64,000 bases of DNA from Struthio camelus (taxonomy: Eukaryota > Chordata > Aves > Struthioniformes > Struthionidae). The notes under the pieces were generated by a model that saw only the letters and a list, made by a program, of their open reading frames with translations, had not been told where the DNA came from and did not search any database. The translations under genes were made by a program, and so were the position numbers. Each line of letters opens with the position of its first letter. Position 1 is the stretch's first letter. Below are positions 25,881 through 38,305 of this stretch, one piece after another. The DNA is taken from the NCBI RefSeq assembly GCF_040807025.1, contig NC_090943.1, positions 26,627,213 through 26,691,212 of the forward strand, in the 5' to 3' direction.

Positions 25881-28800
25881 TCCTTATATCTTTTTTTGGC
25901 TGCTTTGTTGGTGCTTGTACTAACAGCTTTCAACAGCTCAGCCACTGCGCTGTCTGTTTCTGTATCTATCCCCCTTCTAACTACTTCACTGTTCTTCCTG
26001 CTTTTCCTTCTGCAAAGGTGAATAGAACCAATATATCAAACACTACAGTTACAGACATCTTTCAAGTCAGTGATCTCAATATATTTTGCAACCTTTCTTA
26101 GAAAACTCATGATCAGGATTGCTGGACCAAGGTCCGGGTTATCACATTTGTATGCATTGCTAATACATCCACATTTATACTCTTCTAGGGGGAGGTCTAA
26201 TTTCTTCAAATGTGATCACCAAACCAAGTTCCCATCCTCATGGGACATAAGGACATAAGTTCTGAGAACAAGCCCTTGTGCATTAACATGCATTGCTACA
26301 CTCCCAGGTTTAAAAATCTTGATCACAGCGGGCAGCAGAGTTGTCTGAAGCCCGCAGACCAGCACTGGCCTTCAGATCTGCTCCGTGGATCTCCATGGTT
26401 CAGCGTGATGTGCTTGTTTGGAGGAAAGCTTGGTGCATCCTGTGCCTCTCCTTGCGATCACTGCTGTCCTCGTCGCTGTTACTCTCCTGCCGTCAGTGTC
26501 CCAAAAAGGGAACCAGCATGGCACCTGATGTACACAGCTAGCAAAATGCTTATAGCATTAACTGTTGTTGTATTCTGCACTGTGATTTTGACCTTAATTG
26601 AATTTTGATGTAGAAACTTTGTGTTCAGATCAGTTACCAGGGCATAACAAGTTACTGCACAGCCACTGATCTGTGATACTGCTCTTTCTTAGCTTCTGCA
26701 GGTGCAAAGGAACATGGCTTTGCTTAACCCTCTTCAGCGCGGTAAATGGTAAGTCACGCCACTGGTACTTGTTATGGACTAGAAGTGCTCTCCCAGGCAG
26801 GCACAGTAGATCAATTGACATGCAGTAACTTGATCACAAGGCTGATCCTCAAGAGTGGCTAACCAGAGAGCTACTCTGTTGTGGTGCTTTTGTCAGCTTG
26901 AAAACCCTTTGTAGCTACCACATACTCAATTTGGAGATTTTAGTTTCAAAACACGTAATAGGGATATAAAGCAAAAGTCGTACACCTTACAAGCTGCGAG
27001 TCCATAATCACGCTGCAGTCACACACACAAAAAATGAAGTTCCTCTGTCTGTAGTTCTGGGCATCCAACGCCAGGCAGACACTTACTGCAAGAACTTTAA
27101 AAAATATCATTATATTTTTATCAATTCTTCTTCTTTTACTCATTCTTCCTAACTTTTCCTGCTACCAATAGCTATCAAAGGATAGAAACTACAATAACTT
27201 CCCACTTCACCATGGCGTGCCATACTGTCCAAAGCCAGTGAAATAGCCAGGCTTTCTGAATCAGACTGCAGGGGAAGCTCTGGCCAGCTCAATCTCATTT
27301 ACAGTACTGCTGTGGCATGTAGAGGTAAAAACCAGGCAGCCTTCTGCCCCCATCAATTCAGATATCTCATATTCCCCATGCAGTAGTGTAGCAGAACTGC
27401 AAAGTCAAACATATACATGAGAAGATGAATTCTGCCCCTACTTTTGGATGCATTTAAAAATATAGGCCTGCAGGGAACATATTCTACCTGTTCAGTATCA
27501 AGGTAATAAAGTATCATAGTATATTCCCTGGAGGAAATGGTTGCAGTTTCTTGACTGTGAGCGTATGAACAGAGCTGTGCTTTCTGTCTCAATATCAAGA
27601 CTATTATGTGCAGAACTGTGCATTTCTTTAATTAAAGAGCAAATAAAGTGTTTGCTTAATTCTACTGCAAAAACATGTGATAGTGGCAACGATGGATTCC
27701 AGTGTCTGTCAGCTCCCCTGATACCCTTATGTGGTTTAGAATCTAGGCAATTAGAGCATTCATGTGATAATTCCTCCATTATACTTTTCACATTAATATG
27801 ATAATTTCTTTTGAATTGTTTAGTGAAATTAATTGAATTGAGCCTTATTTCGGGTATGCCGAGCATCTTTCTAAAGAGTGTTATTAAACTTCCAAATTTT
27901 ATCTCACTTAAGAATTGCCTTAATAACAACATTCAGGAAATGTTCTGATATGGTGATAGCTCCAATTTTTGTGCGTGCTGTGTTGTCAGGCAGTTTGTGA
28001 GATAATAGAAAAGATCTACTCTTGGCTAGGGAGAGGATGAGATGTGAAGGTTTCTCTGCTGGAGTGCATATGCCTTCAGACATCAAAGCTTTTTAAATTT
28101 TCCATAGTGCAGAATGGAAACGGGACATTTTATCACCTGGGGTGCTCCCTGTTCCCTACTGCTTTGCCTGCCCAGCAGCTCCCCAGGGCAGGAGCAAAAG
28201 CAACACAGATCAGAGGCCAGAAGTGGGGGCAGATTCCTGGTTATAGCTGTGGGCATCCACTGACAGAAGCCAGGACAAAAAGCAAATGATAACTGCTTTA
28301 TTTGGGAACTTTATAATGGCAAAAATCCTAAATAAAAAGGCTGTATCCTGAGTGAGTATAAAACAAGCACCTGCAGGAGAAATTTCTTCACTCTTTAAAT
28401 GCTCTGACCTTCAACTTCAGATCTGTCTTATGCTCCAGTATGACATGTAAATAAACTGTAATAGTGTAGCATGGGCAGTCTATATTATAAAGGCTCTCTT
28501 ATAGTAAGATAGGATAGATATCTGGTTACAAAATGGGAATCCTCTAAAGTACACACCCAATTTCTTTGCCATTCGTCTACAGCAACGTGAGAAGGATACA
28601 CATAGCTAGTTCTGAGACAGAAGCTGCATAGGCTGTGCAGAATTGTTGGGGAGCATTACGGAGAAAAAGTTGGCCATCTCCTGTGAGTGTGAAAGGGGTC
28701 TCCGAACAAAGTAAGATATTCCCAGAACTTCTGAATTTGGAAAGGTCACATTTTGATTCATTTTTATTGGGTGAGCATCCTCTTGTGAGAAATATGGGCC

Positions 28801-31014
28801 AAGTCTCGGATCTGGGAAAACTAATGATGTTTGGAATTTATCATGATAAAATATAAAGGCAGACTGTGTTCCTTGGGTCCAAAGCCATTCACATAAGTAT
28901 GAGATTATCAGCTCCTTGATTTTTTACTGCTTTAAGAAAAGAGAGAGAATTTTTAAGGAAAAACTGAGGGCAGTGAAGTACTTACCATGAAGATAATGTC
29001 CACACAGAGAGGAGTCGTTGATTAGACTGGTAGTTACCAGTTAGTTTTGGGTGTCATGCCCATTACCTCAGCCAAAAGGCTGTTATCACAACCTCCATAG
29101 CAAAGAACCCTCCCCATGGTTTGTCTTCTTGTTTCTGAAAGATCATCCAGTTCTCCTGGGCTGTTGAGCTTAGGGTTCTCCAAGTGGGCAATTCAGGAAG
29201 GCAATTCATACTCATGAAGCTTGTACTTCAAATCCCAGCCAGATCTTCTGTGTCAGGCTTCAGATAAGTAACCACCCAGTTGAGGAATTAAAGCACCCAT
29301 GACACTGATCAGAAAAGTTAAAATAGTAAAATAGTTGGAAGTAGGCACTTCCAACTTTGTTTGTAATTGAGCAATTCTATATCTGAAAGTTTCTTGCCCT
29401 ACCGATACTGTGAATATTTTTAAATGTAGTTTAGATTTGAATCCTGAGGATGACAATCTCAGGCTACTGTGGAGTTGTCATGCTGGTGATCATTTCTGCT
29501 GGAGATTCGCTGACCATCTGTCTCTTGTCAAATTTCTTTTATTGAGCCCTTTTTTATTTATTCCTGGAGGATTTGCTGCGTGGTAGGACAAATACCTGTT
29601 AGTGACGTTTTTTCAACTTCTTTAATAAGGCTTGTTGACAGTTATTTAGAATTCTTTACCCCCTGTCCACAAGGAAAAAGGGATAGAGTTTGTGACTCCC
29701 CTTGCATCATTTAAGACCAAGGGCTTTGTCTTCTTCTGTGGAGACACCTGCTATATGGCGAGACTATTGGCACTGGGAGATCTAGTCACAGTGCATCTAT
29801 CACAGCTGATCTGGCACGTGAATTAAATCTGTATCTCAGATGCATGTATTATGATATATGCACAGTCCAGAGTTCCTTAGTATCGAGCAGATATCCACTC
29901 AAAGCAACAGAGGAATAAATTCCCTTTAAAAGCAGTGGTCTGCTGCCCAGATTAGCAGAGCTGGCAATTCTGCTATATGGTACTGTCCTTGGGGTTTCCC
30001 TTCCTATTAACTGATAATGTGCGTGCTGCTTACAGAGTCTGATGTATATTTAAATTGCTTTTCACAATGGCACGCTCAGAGAGAAATGTATTAGAGCATA
30101 CAAAGGAGGGGGGTGAAACTGGTGATGAATAAAGTAAATAAATACATAAATATAAAAATGCTTAGTCAGAGCATTCATATATCATATTGATTGTTTTTAA
30201 GATTAGAGAATATATATTAAGAAGCTTGTATGCCACTATGAGAGAATGCAGTTTAAGATCATAGTCTGGCCAGAGACTAGTACTGTAACTTTAAATACAT
30301 CCATTTTAAAGAGTCCTGCTATAGATAGGAGGGGAGAAGTGATAAAAAGTGATGGCCTCAAGTCCTGTTGCCTCTCTCTTCAGGGAAGTGAGTAAGCCTC
30401 AAGGTGGCTCAAGCCCTCTTCTACTCCCAAGTCCCTCCAGCTGCTGCTTCCCTCTGCAGTACTGGAAGGAACAAAACAAAGGGATTTCTTCTCATGTTTG
30501 CCACCTCAGAGCTTGATCTGGTTGTGTTTGGGATTTTTTTTTCAAGTTGCAATAACTAAGAATTAAAATTTCCTTGTGAAGGTGCGAGCCAACCTGCAGT
30601 TTCAGGATTGCTTTAAGCCCATGAAAGCAGGGGCTACTGCTGACGGAACTGCACCCTTCTCTCCTGCCTGTTGGCTCGTGCCTTCCTCTTCCCGGGTGCT
30701 GACACTAGCACCCCCGCAGCCATGCCGAGAGCTGGAGAAGGGAACTGGTGCAACTGGGAGTGTATTGGGTTTTGCTGGCAAGCTTTCAGCTGGGGCAGGT
30801 CACTGCTCGGCTTCTCCGTGCTTGCTGTGCGGGTGCTGCAGCACACGGCACGGGTGGGAGAAATGGCCGCGAGTGGGAGAAAGTGTGGGACCATCTCTTT
30901 CAGTTGGCTCAAAACAATTGTGAGCCCTCAGCCCTGCAGAGCTTCAGGGAGGAAAAATAGGCCTCAGAAAAAAAGAAATACATGTGCCAGCTTTAAGTTA
31001 AATTCCCTTTTCTA
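25881..31014. other. Intergenic, no gene recognised
   Basis: If the LINE at 25.0-25.9 kb were longer, its endonuclease half would fall in 25881-27000, but no endonuclease motif was visible. A moderately GC-rich patch at about 30570-30950 has overlapping open frames on both strands and no family signature. Otherwise unremarkable AT-rich sequence. Confidence 0.5.
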
Positions 31015-31112
31015 GCACAGACTTCCTACCTGACTTTGAATAGGTCATTTTAATCTCTTTCTGCCTTAGATTTCCCTCTCCAAAACAAAGATAGAGCAGT
31101 ACTTTTATATTT
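31015..31112 (+). repeat. MIR-type SINE core and 3' part
   Basis: The stretch with ACTTCCTACCTGACTTTGAA, TAGGTCATTTTAATCTCTTT, CTGCCTTAGATTTCCC and CCAAAACAAAGAT follows the order of the MIR core/3' consensus (ACTTCCTGTGTGACCTTGGG, CAAGTCA, TTAATCTCTCTG, GCCTCAGTTTCC, TCTGTAAAATGGGGAT). Plus orientation, roughly 25-30% diverged by eye. Confidence 0.65.
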
Positions 31113-32254
31113 CAGAACAAATACATTAGAGATTTTGAGGTGCTGAGGTGCCCAGGTACTCTGGGAATAGGGGCATGTGAAAACTTTTGATAGATCTGCA
31201 AATATTTTTAAACTGCTCCCCTCTGAAGCTTCCCTTTTTAATTGCACTTGTGCTGCACAACTAAGTTCTTTGCAGCTAAACAGCTGATAAGCATCCATGC
31301 AAATCATTGGTGTAACTGACTCCCAGATAATAAAATTTAAGGGATTAAAAACTACATATATGGCAATGGGTGCAGGGTTTCTTTTTCAAGCTTTGAAACA
31401 TTTTCACTATGTTTCAAATTGCAGTATTTTTAGTTGTGTCATAGTGTTTTGTCACAACAAAACAGTGAATAATGCTCTATGATGAAAAGACTGGCTGTGG
31501 TCTGTTTTAAAAACAGTAATTTTACAATTGTTCATACCGTAGCCTTATTCATGACATCTGAACCTAGGCCTGATCTGAAGAGATCAATCTAAGCTTGTCG
31601 GACCTGACTTTGTCATCTTTTGTCCAATAGTACTAACATATGATTTAGTTTCTGACCAGAACTATCACTTACAGGACTTCAGACTAATAAACTTACTTTA
31701 ATACAGAGCAGACAGAACTGTTGTTTGAACCATGACCATTTTTTCCAGAAATGGATGACAGTACTATATAAATACTGTCATTTTGTTCTTCTTCCCAGTT
31801 TAAAAGCTCTACTTATATTCACAAAGTAATATTTGAAATATTTATCTCTTGAAAAATATGCTTGGTTTAGCCGTAACAAGTGGCAGAATATTCTTTTTGC
31901 CTCAGAACTTCAGATTAGAGTGTCTATATTTATAGCTAAATGACAATACCACTAGAAATAAATATTTACTAAGGTGGTGATTTTATTACAAGGGCACATC
32001 TTCATTCCAAAGAAAAACTCAGTCTTGTATTTACAAAACTCAAATGAGAGATTAGAAGAGACTAGTTATTCTGGGATACATCAGTCCAACTCTGGCAACC
32101 CAGCTTTAAAGGGCCAGTTACCAGAAAGCGCAGGCACCAGCATTTTTTAAGTTTAAGTTCCGCGCAAGATGCTGGAACCTGAGGTGTTCAAAGTCGGTAG
32201 TATATTTCTGAAGCCATGTCTCTACGTTTTCTCTCCAGCTTTACCACATTTTTT

Positions 32255-32335
32255 TTTTGACCTTGGAAACACACTTCACTTCTCTCTATTTATAAATTCC
32301 TGCATTTAGAAAATGGGGATTAATAGCATAGATGC
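32255..32335 (+). repeat. MIR-type SINE 3' part
   Basis: GACCTTGGAAACACACTTCA, CTTCTCTCTATTTAT and TTTAGAAAATGGGGATTAAT match the MIR 3' order (GACCTTGGGCAAGTCACTT, CTCTCTGTGCCT, CTGTAAAATGGGGATAAT). Plus orientation. Confidence 0.7.
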
Positions 32336-35227
32336 AAAGCTGCTCTAAGTTTATTGATATTTGCAGCTTGAGGAGCTCTAGTGGGTGGCACTGTACAAAG
32401 GCAAAGAGTTGTTCACATATTGCTAAAGTTACTCATTTTTTAGCTGGCCGCAATGTTGTACTGCAAATCTTCAATGAATGTGGACTTGTCTATTTGAAGA
32501 AGCACCTGATTTAACTAAATGTTTTTTGAAAGAAATCTAGAGAAATTGGTGCAACCCCATCATGGGGATAAATTTATACCAGCCTGAGTGCCTCGTATTG
32601 ATTAAGCTTATGTCAGCAAGGAATCAACTTGCTAATTCCATGAAAGACACTTTTAAACTGAAATAAGAGCGAATACACAGGGGGTTAGTTTAATGTTGGC
32701 ACTTTTTCCCAAATAGACAAGCCTTTAAGCTCCATATCCCTAGTGTTGTGCTTTTCAATAGAAAAAAGATATAAGAGAAGTAGCAAAGCAGACATGGCAA
32801 AAAAAAGTAGGTTTAAGATATATCCTGTCCGTGGCATTCTGTTACATTGCCGCAGCATTAGGCTTGCTATGATTTGAAGCATCTTTAGGTCTGCTGCTGT
32901 TTAACAGTTTATGTGAAAACAGTTCTTTGACAGTTTTTTAAAAGGATGAAATGTTGCTGACTGGCATTTCCCGGAGAGGTGGGTTCAGGGCTGTGGTTCC
33001 ATGGCAGCCTATGGAACATCCACTGCGGATCAATGACAACTGTGAAAACGTTTGTATCGCTCAAGCTGGAAGCAGCAAACTCATCATTTGTAAGAAAGAG
33101 GTAAAAGCGCCTCCCAAAGCAGTTCAGTAAACCCTTTTGCCTGCTGTGGCCATGGTATAGATAAAGTTTTGCATAATTTGCTGCTAGCCTTTCTCTGCCA
33201 AAAGGAAGACCTAAATTTCTAATTCTTAATCACAGTCACTTATGTACTTGGAAGGGTGTGTGTGCAGGCATAATGCACTGTATCACAGCCGTTAAAGCAA
33301 ATGTTTAAATTAGCCTGCATTTTCAAAAAGCCAAAATGTATTCAAAGAAGGTGCTATATAATTGTACAGATAAATAGACAGATGGATAGATGGATATAAA
33401 TAACAGCTTAATGGCTTTGCAGAAATACTAACTTTGTCAGTCTTTCTATCTAGCTAGAAAAAATGGCAGAGCAGCAGGAAACGGCCAAAAAAATCACAAC
33501 AACAAAGTGCTTCCTGAATTTAACAAGTGGCACCACCATAAAGATTTCAACATTAATTGATGACAACACATAATGCCCACAAGGTAGAAAATCCTTCTTT
33601 TCCCCTCCCCACTTTCTATTGACTGTTCATATTTTTATGTACATCCATCTTTATGAAATGAAAAAGCTTCCAAAATTAAAGAATAAATGAGAGCTCCAGC
33701 TCTCTCCCACTTTTCTAGTAGAGCATGCAAGGATGGAAGTTCCTTTGTTTTGCAAGGTTGTTATTGGAATACCAGAGAGTCCAAGTGGGAAAAAGAGGTG
33801 TTTTCCTCTGAAAATACAGATGTACGTGATCATGCCAGAATCTTCTGTATGTTACAGATTAATAAAGCCAGCTGCTGCACTGCTGTGTCTCTGCCAAATG
33901 GGCTGATTCCTGACCAGCAGACTTGAGGTTGACTATGTTACGGCAGTGGTATGTAGCTGTCACAGGGGTTATGGCTGCTCGGAGACTGGCCATCCCAGAA
34001 GTGACTTGGATCAGTCCAACGTGAGGCTTTGAGGTAAGGAAGAAAACCTTGATTCAGATTTCTATATTCAACATGTGGCCAGCTGAAGGGAGAAGAACAC
34101 TTCAGATACTGGGATGATGTGGCTCGTTCAGCTGGTCTTCAGTGGTGGGAACTCTGCTGTAGTTTTCTTAATGTCAGCAATATCATATTAAAGTACATTA
34201 CAGAATTACAATAATCAGTCCTGCAGACGGTAAATGAGTGGATTTCCATAGCTAAGTCCAAATCCGGTAAAAATAGCACAAGCTTGTTATTCACTGTGGA
34301 AAACAGAAATGTCACGAAATCCAGAAGCAGAGTCCAGATGAACACTGCCATGCAATAGCTTAATGTTCTGATGGGGACGCTAGGTAATGAGAAGCTCAAA
34401 CGCTTTGCAGTGGGGCTATGTGTTGTGACTGCATATGTCGGGTATACAGAATGACTTCCTGTGACAATGGGGGATTAAACTGCATCATCTTTAAGGAAAC
34501 AGTAACTACCACGATCTTAGATCTGTTTTCTTGAACAGATTCTTTTTCTCTTCCTTGAACTCTGCAGAATCATTCTGAGGATGGTTTATATGGGGCCCAC
34601 GTGAGGTATCCTATATACTCCTAGAGGTGCTGCAGCCTCCAACAGTCAGTCTGCAGCCAGGTTCAGAGAGCAGTGCAAATTCTAAGCAGAAAAGTTAGCT
34701 GCAGAATTGGGAGAAGGTCTAGAAAACCATTGTTTTCTCCTCCTCTCTGAGTCCTGTTTATGCTTAAGACAGTTCCTTTCACGCAACCAGCCCAAAGTTT
34801 CTGAAAAGAATTTACCTCAAATAGAGCTGACTCCTTATATGAAGAAGAATGTATTTAGGAGACAAGAAGTGATTACAGGATGATCCTAGTGGCTCATTCC
34901 TTTCAATCTTACTGGGAAGTTCGCTCTGTTTACACTGGTTACGTTTTTAAAGCTATCTTTCAAAAGTAAAGGGAAAGGGCAACGATTTCTTTTAGAGTGA
35001 AAGTTGAGATTCTGCGCTCTATGTACCAAGCCACATTCCATGGATAAAGTCAGATGCAGGCTGTAAATTATTCCCTGCTCTAATCTCATTCTGCTCATTC
35101 TCTCAATAACATGCAAAATACATGCGCACCTAAAGGACACAGACAAACAACTTACCTCAGCTCCTTCCACCAGCCTCACACACATACCTTTTAAATTTGT
35201 CTCTTGAAACACTAATTCAGAAAGGAT

Positions 35228-35276
35228 GATCTGAATCTCATTTACATCAGTGTAAATGAGGAGTAATTTCATTAAA
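35228..35276. repeat. Ancient palindromic repeat fragment with TTTACA/TGTAAA hairpin
   Basis: CATTTACA and TGTAAATG (35239-35246 and 35251-35258) are perfect reverse complements around TCAG, followed by GAGGAGTAATTTCATT. This is the core of a well-known worn amniote family (type: TTTACACCAGTGTAAATCAGGAGTAACTCCATTG). Confidence 0.55.
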
Positions 35277-37398
35277 ATAAATGTACTTAAAGCATAGCAA
35301 AAGCAGTGGGAGATCAGTAGTAGTGAAAGCTCATCATTTAATTTCTGCTTGCATCACAGCCTTATAAAGCTCTACTCACTTCCTTCGCATCAATGAAATC
35401 AGCAGGTCTACTCTTGGGAGCAAGGATTGCAAGCTTAGGCCCTTAAATCAGCAGCTCTGGGTTTGAAGAACAACAAGAGAGACTGTTTTTTTCAGGCACT
35501 GTATGTAATTGTAGTGTAATTCACTTTAGAAGGGGAAATAAAAAGAGAATAAAAATGTTCCCGTTTTCTCTGAACAAAATGAGCTTGTGGTCTGCAGTTG
35601 CCCTTTTAAGAGTTGTAACTTTTTCCTGTTCTCCGGAAAACTTCTTCCAGCAGCAGAAAGACTGCAGCCCCAGCTCCTCTCTCACCCAATCACAGAACAC
35701 GTCAGGAAAGGCAGGCAACATAAGGCTTTAATTTACAAGGGATCATCTACATTTCTTCTGAAAAGAAAAGAAAACAAAATCAAATCTGCACATACTCAAT
35801 CTATCTTGAGTAAACAGTATTAAGTAAAAAATGTTGTGGGTATTGGGAGGAAGAGACTCTTTGTAGTCAGCCTTGACTTTGCATACTATTTCTCCTCCTG
35901 CCTGTTTAAAGCATATAAAATCACTGTAACAGGGGTCTGACTTACATGAGCACTGGTAAAAGATTGCTCTTTATTCCTAGCCCATGCTACATGGTAGGAG
36001 TTTAGGTTACAATAGGTGTCACATAGCAGGAGTAAAGTACCACTGACTTCAGTAGCTATAGCTCCATTTCCATTCTTTTTCTCTTATTCTCACAACCCCC
36101 AATACCAATAAAGCATAATTTTTACCTAAATTGACAATCACCAACTAATACGACCAATTAATAAAAGGCACATACAGAGACATCTGGCATAGATTTGGGG
36201 GTAAGGTGATCTGGGCCCTTTGATGATAAAGGAATTACTTTGTGTCTTGTCAAATGTGTGTTAGTAACCACTGCCTCAGCACTGAGACGGTTTTCTGATC
36301 ACCTGGCTATACAGTCTTTTGAGACACTTTGCGGCAGTAAGTGTTCTGGCTGCTGACCACACCATCGCTTGAGGTTCCTGTTCTGCTTCTACTGATTTTC
36401 TTTGCCAGTCGCTGCATGTGTTTGTTATTTCTGTTAGCACAGGCATACTTCCAAGAGCCTTCTAGATGTTCCAAGAAATAGTCAGTGTCCAAGGTAGGCT
36501 TTTAAATTTTAAGTATTTTGTTCCTCTGGCAAGGCTAAATCTATATGAGTTGCTATGTATGGCTCACGGCATTGGGGCAGTTGGCTATTACATCGGCATG
36601 TTGCAAAGTGAAATATATCTTACCACGCAACAGAAGAAAGGCTGCTTGGGAGTCTTGTCCAGATATTTCTGTACAGAATTTTGGCCTGTAGATCTCTGTG
36701 TCAAATTCTAGGGTCAAAAATCATGGCTTAAGGAGTTTGCATTATCTGGATGTTTGGTAGCTTTAATAGGGCAAAAGGGTGTACCCCATTTAACCTTACA
36801 ATTTGAGACGTATGACACTGCAGTCAGCTAACCTTCATTTTTCACTTCATTCACACTGTACCAAACGTTCTACTAGCATCCTTGTCTGTGCATCGTGAGG
36901 ATGTGCACTGCCAGCACGGAAGGGAGAGATGCCACAATGAGACCCACCTGAACTGCAGACCTCTGCTGTCTCATCTGGAATCCCCTAGGTCACTTTGAAA
37001 GACTTCATGATGGTATAATACACATTGTTACTCAATATAGTTTTCATACGTGAATCCTTCTCTCTAATGAGCTATCAAAAATCCTTCCTTTCCATCCACA
37101 ACCAACCTCCCTCCCCGCAAAAAACATTAGCTGCTCTTATCAGGCAAGGCTCATGTTCAATGTCAATTAAAAATCATTCAATCTTTAATTTGCCACACTG
37201 TATTATGATGATCATACTTTTAACCCCTTATTTGGTATTAAAATTCTTAAATCTTGAGTCGGCTAAAAAGTTAATTATTTGAGCAAGCCTTTTCCTTTTG
37301 TTTAGTAGACAACATACATTTATATTATCATCAGTCTTTAAATTTTATCTGGGTGGTCACTAACCTTATTACAAATATACTTTGTGGTTATATTGCAT

Positions 37399-37441
37399 TG
37401 TCTGTATGTAACATACAGACATAAAGCTGTAACATAAAGCT
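37399..37441. repeat. 11-bp-arm palindrome plus short tandem repeat
   Basis: TGTCTGTATGT and ACATACAGACA flank a single A (37410). An ACATAAAGCTG-type unit follows twice in tandem. Confidence 0.9.
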
Positions 37442-38199
37442 GAATTATTTCCTCTACAGAAACAAGTTTATCTTAAATCCTGGGGAAAGGAAGGATGTAC
37501 TCTATCCTATTTCTGTCAATCGCTTACCAAAAAAAAAAAAAGAAAATAGTGCAACTACTTTCTGCTTTGTTTCTTTCCAAAATGAAAAATTTAGATAGCT
37601 TCATTTTTGACCAAAGATTTGTGGGGTTCTTTTCCTCTTGCCTCCTAACAAGTAAAAAAAAAGTACAAAACACTTCTCTAAGGACAGAAGCATTGTGAGT
37701 TATGCTACTGGAATGGGAGGAGACACAGAGACGTTGCCATCTAAGATACACAGAAAGCAAAATTCCAGTATTTTATCTTCATAGTTCTGGGGCCTAGTCA
37801 CATGAGAGGGTGAGAAGGACAACATTTGGTACTCCTCCCACCTGCTGGAGTCTTAATCTCCTCTAGTGGCTACTGCAACAAGCAACCATATAACATATTG
37901 TTTTGAAGTAAAAGTTGAAATTCCTTTCAAGGAATGATCTTCTACATTTTAAATGCACGGATTTTGGCTTCCCTTGTAGGATGAATATTTCCACCGCAAG
38001 GGGAAAAGGTGCCCATGCTTTAAAAAAGACGCTGCTTATCTTTGTAAGGACGTAATTACTGTTGTGCTGAACCAAATGAAAGGAGGCATCCAGTCCAGTC
38101 TCCCCTCTCTCTTTCCCCTCACCTATGGTGAATACATAAGGAATCATCATAAAAATAAGACGGATATACAGCGATAGTTTTCCATGGATGAAATGTGAA

Positions 38200-38305
38200 G
38201 TACTGAGGTTGTATTAAGGAATAATATCTTTTATTAGACCAAGAGGAATAGCTGAAAAAATTAGACAAGCTCTTGGCCATATGAGCTTTTCTTCAGATTA
38301 GAAAC
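38200..38305 (+). repeat. Ancient interspersed repeat of the TTTTATTAGACCAA...CTTCTTCAG family
   Basis: Contains TATCTTTTATTAGACCAAG, then GAAAAAATTAGACAAGCTCT, then GAGCTTTTCTTCAGATTAG, in the order and spacing of a repeat frequent in turtles, crocodilians and birds (CTTTTATTGGACCAAC ... GACAAGCTTTCGAGC ... CTCTTCTTCAGG). Class not assigned from memory. Confidence 0.6.

Larger units (their letters stand above)
32336..38199. other. Intergenic, no gene recognised
   Basis: AT-rich and gene-free. It contains a GATA/GATG-type short repeat near 33370-33400, a palindrome at 37399-37421 next to a short tandem repeat, and one palindromic repeat fragment at 35.2 kb. Open frames such as 34886-35272 (minus) are not supported by motifs. 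Confidence 0.55.

Noticed and set aside
26240-26608. 122-codon frame to the right of the LINE relic
   Set aside because: Considered as the LINE endonuclease half, but it is on the opposite strand and has no endonuclease motif.
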